64,000 bases of DNA from Novosphingobium acidiphilum DSM 19966 (GTDB taxonomy: Bacteria > Pseudomonadota > Alphaproteobacteria > Sphingomonadales > Sphingomonadaceae), in contig NZ_AUBA01000010.1 in assembly GCF_000429005.1 (NCBI RefSeq), positions 62,001-126,000 of the forward strand, in the 5' to 3' direction. The position numbers were made by a program, and so were the translations under genes. The notes beneath the pieces are model-generated. The model was not told where the DNA came from. It saw only the letters and a program-made list of their open reading frames with translations, and made no database searches. This document shows positions 51,081 through 60,058 of this stretch, one piece after another; within the stretch, counting starts at the first letter, position 1; each line of letters begins with the position of its first letter.

Positions 51081-51230
51081 ATGACCGATCCCGCTTCCCC
51101 CACGGCTGCCAAGGCCGAGCGTCAGGCGCGCCTGGCCGAACAGCTGCGCGCCAATCTGCGCCGGCGCAAGGCACAGGCACGCGCGATGGAGGCCGCCGCC
51201 CCCCCCGAAACCGACCAATCCGGATCGTGA
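51081..51230 (+). CDS. Small conserved basic protein
   Basis: A 49-residue protein, MTDPASPTAAKAERQARLAE followed by QLRANLRRRKAQARAMEAAA and a short acidic tail. The LRANLRRRKAQAR segment is characteristic of short hypothetical proteins found in many sphingomonads. It has a basic helix that could bind nucleic acid or membranes, but the function is unknown. It starts at ATG 51081; the upstream frame has no ribosome site. It lies between tRNA-Thr and gpmA. Confidence 0.65.
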   Translation: MTDPASPTAAKAERQARLAEQLRANLRRRKAQARAMEAAAPPETDQSGS

Positions 51231-51381
51231 GCACATGGCCCGCAGTTTTGCGCAGGAAAGCCGGCACCGTTTTTGGACGCAGCAGGGCCACCGCCGAAAA
51301 ATAGAACAGCGTGGGTGATTTGCAAATCGGCCATGATGTTCTAGTGCGCGGCTTCTCATTTTTCCGACAACAGGAACGCCG

Positions 51382-52083
51382 ATGCCCCGTCTGATCCTCG
51401 TGCGCCACGGCCAGTCGCAGTGGAACCTGGAAAACCGCTTTACCGGGTGGTGGGATGTCGATGTCACCGAACAGGGCGCGGGCGAGGCTTTTGCCGCGGG
51501 CGCACTGCTGAAAGACCGCGGCGTGTTGCCGACGGTGGCGTTCACGTCGCTGCAAAGCCGCGCGATCAAGACGCTGCATCTGGTGCTTGAAGCCGCCGGC
51601 CGCCTGTGGATCCCCGAAACCAAGGACTGGCGCCTGAATGAACGCCACTATGGCGGGCTGACCGGGCTGGACAAGGCCGAGACCGCGGCCAAACACGGCG
51701 AGGATCAGGTCAGGATCTGGCGCCGCAGCTTTGACGTGCCGCCGCCGCCGCTGGCGCGGGGCAGCGCATTCGATCTGGCGGCCGATCCGCGCTATGCCGG
51801 GATCGCCATTCCCGACAGCGAAAGCCTGAAGGATACGATCGCGCGCGTGCTGCCCTATTACGAGTCCGCGATCGCGCCGGCATTGCGTGCCGGCGAAACC
51901 GTGATCGTGGCAGCGCATGGCAATTCGCTGCGCGCGCTGGTCAAGCATCTGTCGGATATTTCGGATGATGACATTACCGGGCTGGAAATCCCGACCGGTC
52001 AGCCGATCATCTACGAACTCGATCAGGCGCTGGTGGCAACCGAGCGCTATTACCTGTCCGAACGCCAGGGGCCCTCGATATGA
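51382..52083 (+). CDS. gpmA: 2,3-bisphosphoglycerate-dependent phosphoglycerate mutase
   Basis: The 233-residue glycolytic enzyme has the phosphohistidine motif LVRHGQSQWNLENRFTGWWD (His9). ERHYGGLTGLDKAETA and the second catalytic histidine in VIVAAHGNSLRALVKHL are present. It interconverts 3- and 2-phosphoglycerate. A strongly adenine-rich AACAGGAACG precedes the ATG. purE starts inside its stop codon (ATGA), which makes it the first gene of a run with purE, purK, folA and ribF. Confidence 0.95.
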   Translation: MPRLILVRHGQSQWNLENRFTGWWDVDVTEQGAGEAFAAGALLKDRGVLPTVAFTSLQSRAIKTLHLVLEAAGRLWIPETKDWRLNERHYGGLTGLDKAETAAKHGEDQVRIWRRSFDVPPPPLARGSAFDLAADPRYAGIAIPDSESLKDTIARVLPYYESAIAPALRAGETVIVAAHGNSLRALVKHLSDISDDDITGLEIPTGQPIIYELDQALVATERYYLSERQGPSI

Positions 52084-52565
52084 CCGACACCGTGCCTGTG
52101 GCGATCGTGATGGGCAGCCAGTCCGACTGGGAAACCATGCAGCATGCGGCTGCGATGCTTGAACGGCTGGGCGTGGTGCATGATTGCCGGATCGTGTCGG
52201 CGCACCGCACGCCCGACCGGCTGGTCGAATTTGCCAAGACCGCGCACGATCAGGGCTTTCGCGTGATCATTGCGGGTGCGGGCGGCGCGGCACATCTGCC
52301 GGGCATGGTGGCAGCCATGACCCACCTTCCGGTGCTGGGCGTGCCGGTGCAATCGCGATCGCTGAACGGCCTCGACAGCCTGCTGTCGATTGTCCAGATG
52401 CCCGGCGGCATTCCGGTCGCCACGCTGGCGATCGGTGCTGCAGGCGCCACCAATGCGGGCATCCTGGCCGCCTCGATCCTGGCCACATCGGACCCCGCAC
52501 TGACCGCGCGGCTGATCGCGTTTCGCGCCGAACAGGCCGCGTCCGTGGCCGAGCGGCCAGCCTGA
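52080..52565 (+). CDS. purE: 5-(carboxyamino)imidazole ribonucleotide mutase
   Basis: The 161-residue PurE has the substrate loop VMGSQSDWETMQHAA, then SAHRTPDRLVEFA with the catalytic histidine and GAGGAAHLPGMVAAMT. It moves the carboxylate of N5-CAIR to give CAIR in purine synthesis. It overlaps gpmA by four bases and is followed ten bases later by purK, the partner that makes N5-CAIR. Confidence 0.96.
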   Translation: MTDTVPVAIVMGSQSDWETMQHAAAMLERLGVVHDCRIVSAHRTPDRLVEFAKTAHDQGFRVIIAGAGGAAHLPGMVAAMTHLPVLGVPVQSRSLNGLDSLLSIVQMPGGIPVATLAIGAAGATNAGILAASILATSDPALTARLIAFRAEQAASVAERPA

Positions 52566-52575
52566 GCGGGGTGCG

Positions 52576-53637
52576 ATGATGATTGCGCCCGGTGCAACGA
52601 TCGGCATTCTCGGCGGCGGCCAGCTGGGCCGCATGATCGCGGTGGCCGCAGCCCAGCTTGGCTATCGGGCGCATGTCTATGCACCGGAACCGGTACCGAT
52701 TGCCGCCGATGTCTGCGCCCAATTTACCCAGGGCGCCTATGACGACACCGCGGCGCTGGCCGCGTTTGCGCAAGATTGCGCGGTTGTCACCTACGAATTC
52801 GAAAACGTCGCCGCGCCCCCGCTGGCCGCGCTTGCGCCGCACGCGCCGCTCTATCCGCCGGCGCGCGCGCTGGAAGTGGCGCAGGACCGCGTAAACGAAA
52901 AACGCTTTGTCGAGGCGCTGGGCGGACAGCCCGCGCCCTGGGCCATGGTCGACAGCCACGCCGACCTGGCCGACGCCATTGCCCGCATCGGTGCACCCGG
53001 CATCCTCAAGACCCGCCGCGACGGCTATGACGGCAAAGGCCAGTGGCGGATCGCTTCGGCCTGGCAGGCTGCCACGCTTGACCTGCCCCCGGTGCCGCTG
53101 ATCTACGAAGGCTTTGTCACGTTCTTCGGAGAATTTTCGGTCATCCTGGCGCGTGGCACCGATGGCGCCATCGCGTTCTGGGATTCGGCACAGAACGAAC
53201 ATGACAACGGAATTCTGGCGCGATCGACCGTGCCCGCGCCTGCCGCGATCGCCGCGCAAGTGCCGCAGGCGCGCGCGCTGGCGGGCAAAGTTGCCGATGC
53301 GCTGGACTATGTCGGCGTGCTGACCCTGGAATTCTTTGCCACCGACACCGGTCCGGTGTTCAACGAGATGGCACCGCGCGTCCACAATTCGGGGCACTGG
53401 ACGATCGAAGGCGCGCTGACCAGCCAGTTTGAAAACCATGTCCGCGCGATCTGCGGATTGCCGCTGGGGTCAACCGCGCTGGTCACGCGCGGCGCGGTGA
53501 TGGACAATCTGATCGGCGATGCGGCCAATGCCTGGCCGGCGATCCTGGCCGATCCGGCCAGCCACCTGCATCTCTATGGCAAGGCCGAGGCGCGGGCCGG
53601 GCGCAAGATGGGCCATGTCACCCGGCTGGTGCTGTGA
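52576..53637 (+). CDS. purK: 5-(carboxyamino)imidazole ribonucleotide synthase
   Basis: The 353-residue ATP-grasp enzyme begins TIGILGGGQLGRMIAVAAAQ. The ATP-grasp part carries ILKTRRDGYDGKGQW and the metal region GVLTLEFFATDTGPVFNEMA, followed by PRVHNSGHWTIEGALTSQFE. It carboxylates AIR using ATP and bicarbonate. Two adjacent ATGs (52576 and 52579) are possible starts. It follows purE by ten bases; folA follows with overlap or a short gap. Confidence 0.95.
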   Translation: MMIAPGATIGILGGGQLGRMIAVAAAQLGYRAHVYAPEPVPIAADVCAQFTQGAYDDTAALAAFAQDCAVVTYEFENVAAPPLAALAPHAPLYPPARALEVAQDRVNEKRFVEALGGQPAPWAMVDSHADLADAIARIGAPGILKTRRDGYDGKGQWRIASAWQAATLDLPPVPLIYEGFVTFFGEFSVILARGTDGAIAFWDSAQNEHDNGILARSTVPAPAAIAAQVPQARALAGKVADALDYVGVLTLEFFATDTGPVFNEMAPRVHNSGHWTIEGALTSQFENHVRAICGLPLGSTALVTRGAVMDNLIGDAANAWPAILADPASHLHLYGKAEARAGRKMGHVTRLVL

Positions 53638-53642
53638 CCGGC

Positions 53643-54122
53643 ATGGGCCTGACGATCATTGTGGCGCGCGCAACCGATGGCACTATCGGGCACGACGGGC
53701 ACCTGCCCTGGCACTTGCCCGACGATTTGCGCCGGTTCAAGACGCTGACCATGGGCAGGGCCATGATCATGGGGCGCAAGACTTTTGTATCGCTGCCCGG
53801 GCTGTTGCCCGGACGCCGTCACATCGTGCTGACGCGTGATCGTGCGTGGCACCATCCCGGCGCCGAAGTGGCCGCCACGCCGCAGGCGGCCATCGCGCTC
53901 GCGGGCGAGGGTGCGGTGGTGATCGGCGGCGCCGACGTGATTGCACAATTCGAACCTTTGGCCAGGCGGCTGGAACTGACCGAAGTGCATGGTGCGTTTG
54001 CGGGCGATACCGTGATGCCGGCGCCGGGTGCGCACTGGCGCGAAGTGGCGCGCGACCCGCATCCGGCAACCGGCGGGCGGCCGGCGTTTGATTTCGTTTC
54101 GCTGGAACGGGCTGGGGCATGA
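53643..54122 (+). CDS. folA: Dihydrofolate reductase
   Basis: The 159-residue enzyme starts MGLTIIVARATDGTIGHDGH and carries PWHLPDDLRRFKTLTMGRAM with the conserved aspartate (DDLRRFK). The NADPH-binding IMGRKTFVSLPGLLPGR is also present. It regenerates tetrahydrofolate and is the trimethoprim target. ATG 53643 was used; a GTG at 53634 overlapping the purK stop is an alternative adding three residues. Its stop overlaps the ribF ATG. No thyA is adjacent. Confidence 0.93.
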   Translation: MGLTIIVARATDGTIGHDGHLPWHLPDDLRRFKTLTMGRAMIMGRKTFVSLPGLLPGRRHIVLTRDRAWHHPGAEVAATPQAAIALAGEGAVVIGGADVIAQFEPLARRLELTEVHGAFAGDTVMPAPGAHWREVARDPHPATGGRPAFDFVSLERAGA

Positions 54123-55048
54123 TGCGGTTCGACGCGCGCGACCGTCTGCCCGAGGCCTATCGCGGCGCGGTGATCGCGCTGGGCAATTTCGACGGGTTTC
54201 ACCTTGGCCACCAGGCGGTGGCAGGCGCCGCGGTCGCCTGGGCGCGCGCCGAAGGGCGCCCGGCGATCATCGCCACGTTCGATCCGCACCCGGTGCGCCA
54301 TTTCCAGCCCGACGCGCCGCATTTCCGCCTGACCACGCTCGACCAGCGCGAGGCGCTGTTTGCCGCGGCCGGCGCCGATGCCATGCTGGTGTTCCATTTT
54401 GACGCCGAACTTGCCGCGACCACGGCGCAGGCGTTTGTGGCAGATCTGCTGGTTGACCGGCTGGGCGCGGCCGGCGTGGTCACGGGCGAGGATTTCACCT
54501 TTGGCAAGGCGCGCGGCGGCAATGTTGGCGTGCTGGCGCAGCTTGGCACGGGGCTGGGGCTGCGCACCCGCGCGATCGGCCCGGTCGAGGCCGAGGGCGA
54601 GGTGATTTCGTCGAGCCGTATTCGCGATGCGCTGGCCGCGGGTGATCCCGAAACCGCGACGCGGTTGCTGACCCGGCCCTTTGCGATCCGCGGGCCCGTG
54701 CAGCATGGCGACAAAGTCGGGCGCACGATCGGCTTTCCCACCGCCAATCTGGCGCTGGGGCACTATCTGCGCCCGCGTTACGGTATTTATGCGGTGACTG
54801 CGCGGCTGTGCGACGGGCGGGTGGTCAAGGGTGCTGCCAACCTCGGCGTGCGGCCGATGTTCGATCCGCCCAAGGAACTGCTTGAGCCGCATTTTTTCGA
54901 TTTTTCCGGCGATCTGTATGATCAGGAAATCGAAGTGGCCTTTCATCATTTTCTTCGCGGCGAATGGAAATTCGATTCGCTTGACGCAATGATGCAGCAA
55001 ATTGCACGCGATTGTGACAAGGCGCGCGATCTTCTGGCGGCAATTTGA
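54119..55048 (+). CDS. ribF: Bifunctional riboflavin kinase/FAD synthetase
   Basis: The 309-residue protein has an N-terminal FMN adenylyltransferase domain (ALGNFDGFHLGHQAVA with the HxGH motif; ATFDPHPVRHFQPD; SSSRIRDALAAG). The C-terminal flavokinase domain contains GRTIGFPTANLAL and YGIYAVTARL. It converts riboflavin to FMN and then FAD. The ATG overlaps the folA stop. It ends the gpmA-purE-purK-folA-ribF run. Confidence 0.95.
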   Translation: MMRFDARDRLPEAYRGAVIALGNFDGFHLGHQAVAGAAVAWARAEGRPAIIATFDPHPVRHFQPDAPHFRLTTLDQREALFAAAGADAMLVFHFDAELAATTAQAFVADLLVDRLGAAGVVTGEDFTFGKARGGNVGVLAQLGTGLGLRTRAIGPVEAEGEVISSSRIRDALAAGDPETATRLLTRPFAIRGPVQHGDKVGRTIGFPTANLALGHYLRPRYGIYAVTARLCDGRVVKGAANLGVRPMFDPPKELLEPHFFDFSGDLYDQEIEVAFHHFLRGEWKFDSLDAMMQQIARDCDKARDLLAAI

Positions 55049-55126
55049 ACCCGCGTGACGGAATAAGTCGTTGACTTGATCAGGATTTACGGGAACGTTT
55101 CGGATCAATTCGGTAATGGAGCGGGC

Positions 55127-56149
55127 ATGATCTGGTTGCGGCGGGTGTTGTTCGGACTGGCCGTGGCGATGTTGGGCTTGTCATTCGTCAATGCGCCCTG
55201 GCTGGTCCCCAATCGCGCTGGCCATGTGCGCCTGATTGCCAATGGCGGGATCGCACAGGATTACCTGCCCGGCGCGCGTGCCGCCGCATGCCCGGCTGCC
55301 GCGATCCTGCCCCCGCTGCACCGCATTTTCGAAGACACCCTGCGCGCGGTGTCGACCGCGCATCGCATGGGTGCGGATCTGGTCGCGATCGATCTGGTGC
55401 GCACCGCCGATGGTGCGCTGGTGCTCTATCCCGACACTGACCTTGCCTGCCGCACCGGGGTCAGCGGGCCGGTTTCGGCGCATACGCTGGCCGAATTGCG
55501 CCAGCTTGATATCGGCCATGGCTATACTGCCGATCACGGCGCGACGTACCCCTTGCGCGGGGCCGGGCGCGGCATGATTGTCACGCTGGATGACCTGCTC
55601 GACGGTGATCCGCGCGGGGGCCTGCTCTATCGCTTTCCAGGCAACGATCCTGCCGCGCTCGATCTGGCGATAAAAGTGCTGCGTGCGCGCGGGCGCGATC
55701 CGGTGGCACTGAAAGAAGGCTTTGTCGGCAGTGCGGCGATGGCCGAGGCGGCGCAAAAGGCGTTTCCGGGGGTGTGGACCCTGGTGCCCGACCAGGCCGC
55801 CGCGTGCCTGGCGGCTTATCGCCTGATCGGGTGGTCGGGCATTGTCCCCGGATCGTGCGCAGGCTCCAGCGTGACCGTGCCGCTCGATGCAACCTGGTCG
55901 CTGTGGGGCTGGCCGGCGCGGTTTGAAACACGGATCAATGCGGGCCATGGCGCAGTGATCGCGGTGGCCACGGCCGATGGTACGGGGCTGCGCCATTCGC
56001 GCCAGTTGTCCGACATTCCGATCACCTATCGGGGCTATGCCATGATCGACAATTTCTGGACCGTGGGCCCGGCGCTGCGCCCCAGTCTGGATGCGCGCAC
56101 CAATGCCGAGGCGGTTGCAGCGCAGGCGAGGGACGACAGCGGCCAATAA
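55127..56149 (+). CDS. Divergent glycerophosphodiester phosphodiesterase-like protein, probable inactive site
   Basis: The 340-residue protein has an N-terminal membrane anchor (RRVLFGLAVAMLGLSFVN). The domain then resembles GDPD TIM barrels: RIFEDTLRAVSTAHRMGADL, IDLVRTADGALVLYPDTDLA and TLAELRQLDIGHGY line up with the family. Where active enzymes have HRG near the start this one has NGG, and the HD of the TxDG-xxVxxHD strand is YPD. Metal- and acid-base residues are thus replaced. It may be a structural or binding protein at the inner membrane. ATG 55127 has GGAG six bases upstream. It lies between ribF and ileS. Confidence 0.7.
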   Translation: MIWLRRVLFGLAVAMLGLSFVNAPWLVPNRAGHVRLIANGGIAQDYLPGARAAACPAAAILPPLHRIFEDTLRAVSTAHRMGADLVAIDLVRTADGALVLYPDTDLACRTGVSGPVSAHTLAELRQLDIGHGYTADHGATYPLRGAGRGMIVTLDDLLDGDPRGGLLYRFPGNDPAALDLAIKVLRARGRDPVALKEGFVGSAAMAEAAQKAFPGVWTLVPDQAAACLAAYRLIGWSGIVPGSCAGSSVTVPLDATWSLWGWPARFETRINAGHGAVIAVATADGTGLRHSRQLSDIPITYRGYAMIDNFWTVGPALRPSLDARTNAEAVAAQARDDSGQ

Positions 56150-56229
56150 CCGGGCCCTTGCGCAAATGCTCTGGCATGGAGCGGGTCGGGTCTGGCCTTT
56201 TGCGCGCGATCCGTTAAGGCCCTTGGCCC

Positions 56230-59061
56230 ATGAACCAGACGCGCGATTACCGCTCCACCGTCTTCCTGCCGAAGACCGATTTCCCGATGAAGGCGGGCCT
56301 GCCGCAGAAAGAGCCGGGCATTCTGGCGCGCTGGGCCGACGAAGACCTGTATCGACGCCTGCGCGATGCGCGTGCGGGCCGCGAAAAGTTCATTCTTCAC
56401 GATGGGCCGCCTTACGCCAATGGCGACATGCATATCGGCCATGCGCTGAACCATATCCTGAAGGACATGGTGGTACGCACGCGTTCGCTGCGCGGGTTTG
56501 ACGCGCCCTATGTGCCCGGCTGGGATTGCCACGGCCTGCCCATCGAATGGAAGGTCGAAGAAGAATACCGCAAGAAAAAGCTCAACAAGGATGACGTGCC
56601 GCCGCGCGAATTCCGCGACCAGTGCCGCGCCTATGCGCGCGGCTGGGTCGATGTGCAGCGCGAACAGCTAAAACGGCTGGGCATCAATGCCGACTGGGAT
56701 CACCCCTATCTGACGATGGATTTCGCAGCAGAAGCGACCATCGTGCGCGAACTGATGCGCTTTGCCGAAACCGGGCAGCTGTATCGCGGGGCCAAGCCGG
56801 TGATGTGGAGCCCGGTGGAAAAAACCGCGCTGGCCGAAGCCGAAATCGAATACGAGGATATCACTTCGACCCAGATCGATGTGGCATTCGAAATCGTCGA
56901 ATCCCCCGAAGCCGATCTGGTCGGCGTGTCGGCGGTAATCTGGACCACGACGCCCTGGACGATCCCCGCCAACCAGGCGATCGCCTATGGCCCGGCGATC
57001 GACTATTTCGTGATCGAAACGGGTGGCGCGCGCTATCTGGTGGCCGAACCGCTGATCGATGCCTTTGTCGCGCGGATCGGTGCCGAAAGCCACACGGTCC
57101 ACTTCTTCATCAAGGGTGCCGCGCTGGCGGGCACCGTGGTGCGCCATCCGATGCATGCGCTGGGCGGCTTTTTCGCGCGGCCGCGTCCGATGCTGGCGGG
57201 TGATTTTGTCACCACCGAATCGGGCACCGGCCTGGTCCACATGGCCCCCGATCATGGCGAGGACGACTTTGCCCTGTGCAAGGCGCACGGGATCGAGCCG
57301 GTGTTCGCAGTCGAAGGCGATGGCCGCTATCGCGCCGAATGGTTGTGGCTGGCGGGTCAGGGCAGCGTGATCAACCCCCGCTTCAACGCGCCCGACGGCC
57401 CGATCTGTACCGCGCTGGCCGACGTCGGCGCGTTGGTCGCGGCCAGCGCCGATTACCGCCATTCCTATCCGCATTCGTGGCGGTCAAAGGCCAAAGTGAT
57501 CTTTCGCTGCACGCCGCAGTGGTTTGTGCCGATGGACAAGCCGATCCCGCCGATCCTGCCCGCAGGCGCCGACGATCTTGATGCCATGCTGGCCCCGCGG
57601 ACTTTGCGCGAACGTGCGGTTGCCGCGATCAAGGCCACGCGCTTTGTGCCCGAAAAGGGCCGCAACCGTATCGGCGCGATGGTCGAAGGGCGCCCCGACT
57701 GGGTGCTGTCGCGCCAGCGCGCGTGGGGCGTGCCGCTGACGCTGTTCGTCCATCGCCGGACCGGCGACGTACTGGTCGATGCGGAGGTCAACGCGCGGAT
57801 CGTAGCGGCCATCGCCGATGAAGGCGTCGATGCCTGGGACGAGGCACGTGCCGCCGAATTCCTTGGCTCCGATCATGCGGTCGATGACTACGAACGCGTG
57901 ACCGACATTCTGGACGTGTGGTTCGATTCGGGTTCGACGCATGCCTTTGTGCTGGGCAGCGGGCGCTGGCCCGACCTTGCCCGGCCCGAAGGCCATACCG
58001 GCCCGCTTGCCGATCTCTATCTCGAAGGGTCGGACCAGCATCGTGGCTGGTTCCAGTCATCGTTGCTCGAATCGTGCGCCACCCGCGGGCACGCGCCGTA
58101 CAAGGCGGTGCTGACCCATGGCTTCACCATGGATGCCAAGGGCATGAAAATGTCCAAATCGCTGGGCAACACGATCAGCCCGATCGACCTGATGCGCGAT
58201 TATGGCGCGGATATCCTGCGGCTGTGGGCGCTGTCGGTCGATTTCACCGAAGACCACCGCATCGGCAAGGAAATCCTGGCCGGTGTTGCCGACCAGTACC
58301 GCAAACTGCGCAACACATTCCGCTATCTGCTGGGCGCGCTTGAGGGGTTTGACGACGCGGAACGCCTGGCACCCGACGCCATGCCCGAGCTGGAACGCTA
58401 TGTGCTGGCCCGGCTGGGTGCGCTGGACGGCGTGCTGACGCAGGCGGTCGAAGACTTCGATTTCAACACGTATGTCCGCGCGCTGACCGATTTCTGCAAC
58501 GAGGATCTGTCGGCGTTCTATTTCGATATCCGCAAGGACAGCCTCTATTGCGATGCGCCGGGATCGGTCACCCGCCGCGCCTGCCGCACCGTGTTCGATA
58601 CGCTGTTCCACGCGCTGGTGCGCTATGCCGCGCCGGTGCTGGTGTTCACCGCCGAGGAAGTGTGGGGCACGCGCTATCCCGATGGCGGCAGCGTACACTT
58701 GCTCGAGTGGCCCGAATTGCCCGCGGTCTCGGTGGATGAGGCGCGCTGGCAGGATCTGCGCGGGTTGCGCACGCTGGTCAACGAAGCGATCGAGCCGCTG
58801 CGCCGCGACAAGGTCCTGGGTTCGGGTCTTCAGGCCGAGGTGACGGTGCCTGCCGATGCGGCGCCGGATGTCGACGTGGCCGATCTGGCCGAAGTGTTCA
58901 TCACCGCCGCGGTCAGGCGCGGCAACGCGCTGAGCGTTGCCCGCACCGAACAGGACAAATGTGGCCGTTGCTGGCGCCATCTGCCCGAAGTGGCAGAGGA
59001 TGGGGCGCTGTGCGCGCGTTGTGACGACGTGGTGGCCCAGATCGACGGTGTGAACGCATGA
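56230..59061 (+). CDS. ileS: Isoleucyl-tRNA synthetase
   Basis: The 943-residue class I synthetase has the HIGH motif as HIGHALNHILKD near residue 67. The KMSKS loop, GMKMSKSLGN, is near residue 640. The WDCHGLPIEWKVEEEYRKKK region is typical of IleRS. An editing domain spans about residues 190-400. The C-terminal zinc-type motif CGRCWRHLPEVAEDGALCAR is present, as in type 1 enzymes sensitive to mupirocin. It charges tRNA-Ile. lspA begins four bases before the ileS stop. Confidence 0.97.
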   Translation: MNQTRDYRSTVFLPKTDFPMKAGLPQKEPGILARWADEDLYRRLRDARAGREKFILHDGPPYANGDMHIGHALNHILKDMVVRTRSLRGFDAPYVPGWDCHGLPIEWKVEEEYRKKKLNKDDVPPREFRDQCRAYARGWVDVQREQLKRLGINADWDHPYLTMDFAAEATIVRELMRFAETGQLYRGAKPVMWSPVEKTALAEAEIEYEDITSTQIDVAFEIVESPEADLVGVSAVIWTTTPWTIPANQAIAYGPAIDYFVIETGGARYLVAEPLIDAFVARIGAESHTVHFFIKGAALAGTVVRHPMHALGGFFARPRPMLAGDFVTTESGTGLVHMAPDHGEDDFALCKAHGIEPVFAVEGDGRYRAEWLWLAGQGSVINPRFNAPDGPICTALADVGALVAASADYRHSYPHSWRSKAKVIFRCTPQWFVPMDKPIPPILPAGADDLDAMLAPRTLRERAVAAIKATRFVPEKGRNRIGAMVEGRPDWVLSRQRAWGVPLTLFVHRRTGDVLVDAEVNARIVAAIADEGVDAWDEARAAEFLGSDHAVDDYERVTDILDVWFDSGSTHAFVLGSGRWPDLARPEGHTGPLADLYLEGSDQHRGWFQSSLLESCATRGHAPYKAVLTHGFTMDAKGMKMSKSLGNTISPIDLMRDYGADILRLWALSVDFTEDHRIGKEILAGVADQYRKLRNTFRYLLGALEGFDDAERLAPDAMPELERYVLARLGALDGVLTQAVEDFDFNTYVRALTDFCNEDLSAFYFDIRKDSLYCDAPGSVTRRACRTVFDTLFHALVRYAAPVLVFTAEEVWGTRYPDGGSVHLLEWPELPAVSVDEARWQDLRGLRTLVNEAIEPLRRDKVLGSGLQAEVTVPADAAPDVDVADLAEVFITAAVRRGNALSVARTEQDKCGRCWRHLPEVAEDGALCARCDDVVAQIDGVNA

Positions 59062-59600
59062 CCAGCGGCAGAACCCGGTTTGAAATCTGGACCCGACGCG
59101 CGTTCGGCTATGGCCTGGCACTGCTGGTGTTTGCGCTCGATCGCGGGCTAAAGGCGCTGTTGCTGGGGCCGGTCGCGCTCGACCAGGTAGATTCGCTGCA
59201 TCTGCTGCCGATGTTTGATCTGCGCTTTACCCAGAATCTTGGCGTATCGCTGGGCTTGTTCACCGCGACTTCGCCACAGATGCGGCTGATCCTGATCGCG
59301 GGAACCGGTGCGATCGCGCTGGGCGTGGCGGGCTGGCTGCTGTTTGAACGGCGCCGTGTCGATGTGATCGCGCTGGCGCTGGTGCTGGGCGGGGCGCTGG
59401 GCAATATCTATGACCGGGTCACGCGCGGGTATGTCATCGATTACGCCGATCTGCACATCGGCGAATGGCGTCCATTCCTGATTTTCAACTTTGCGGACGC
59501 AGCGATCACGATTGGCGTGCTGATACTGCTTGCCCGTTCGCTGCTTTCCGGCGAAAAGCCGGGCCACGATGGCGTAAAGCCCCCTACGGAGAATTTGTGA
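59058..59600 (+). CDS. lspA: Lipoprotein signal peptidase (signal peptidase II)
   Basis: The 180-residue inner-membrane protease has four helices. The first catalytic aspartate lies in LGGALGNIYDRVTRGYVIDY near residue 120 and the second in FLIFNFADAAITIGV near residue 145. It cleaves the signal peptides of prolipoproteins after lipid attachment. It overlaps ileS by four bases, a conserved arrangement in bacteria, and its stop shares a base with the ATG of the next gene, itself a lipoprotein. Confidence 0.94.
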   Translation: MTSGRTRFEIWTRRAFGYGLALLVFALDRGLKALLLGPVALDQVDSLHLLPMFDLRFTQNLGVSLGLFTATSPQMRLILIAGTGAIALGVAGWLLFERRRVDVIALALVLGGALGNIYDRVTRGYVIDYADLHIGEWRPFLIFNFADAAITIGVLILLARSLLSGEKPGHDGVKPPTENL

Positions 59601-60013
59601 TGCGCAAGACTGCCCTCATTTCCCTTGCCGGTGGCGCTGTGGCGTTGTCCGGTCTGCTGGGCGGGTGCAGCTCGCATTCCTCGCTGTTCAATCGCGTGCG
59701 GCCCGATGAATTCGCGGTGACGCGCCAGGCCCCGCTGGCGGTGCCGCCCGATTTCTCGCTGGCCCCGCCCAACCCGGGTGCGCCGCGTCCGCAGGATGTC
59801 GATTCCAGCCGCCAGGCGCTCGATGTGATGTTTGGCGGCCCCGCGCCGCGCAGCGCGGTCGAAACCGACGCGCTGGGCAAGGCCGGTGCCTCGGCACCCG
59901 CCATCCGCAGCGTGGTTGGCGATCCCAAGACGACGACCGTGCCCAAGGGCGCCGGGGTGAAGGATATCATCAAGGCCCCCGAAAGCAGCACGCCCGCCGC
60001 GCAGGCGCAGTAA
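59600..60013 (+). CDS. DUF3035 family lipoprotein
   Basis: The 137-residue protein has a lipoprotein signal with lipobox LLGGC (residues 19-23). A mature part containing DEFAVTRQAPLAVPPDFSLA follows, diagnostic of DUF3035, a family seen mainly in alphaproteobacteria just after lspA. The rest is proline- and alanine-rich and disordered. The function is not known; an envelope assembly role is only inferred. The ATG overlaps the lspA stop (TGATG). A hairpin follows. Confidence 0.85.
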   Translation: MRKTALISLAGGAVALSGLLGGCSSHSSLFNRVRPDEFAVTRQAPLAVPPDFSLAPPNPGAPRPQDVDSSRQALDVMFGGPAPRSAVETDALGKAGASAPAIRSVVGDPKTTTVPKGAGVKDIIKAPESSTPAAQAQ

Positions 60014-60027
60014 CCTCCATCGATCCG

Positions 60028-60051
60028 TCCTCCCCGGCGTTTCGGGGAGGA
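60028..60051 (+). terminator. Hairpin after the DUF3035 gene
   Basis: TCCTCCCCG and CGGGGAGGA form a 9-bp perfect stem with a GCGTTT loop. It lies in the 45-base gap between convergent genes. No T-run follows on the plus strand. Confidence 0.55.
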
Positions 60052-60058
60052 TGGCGGT

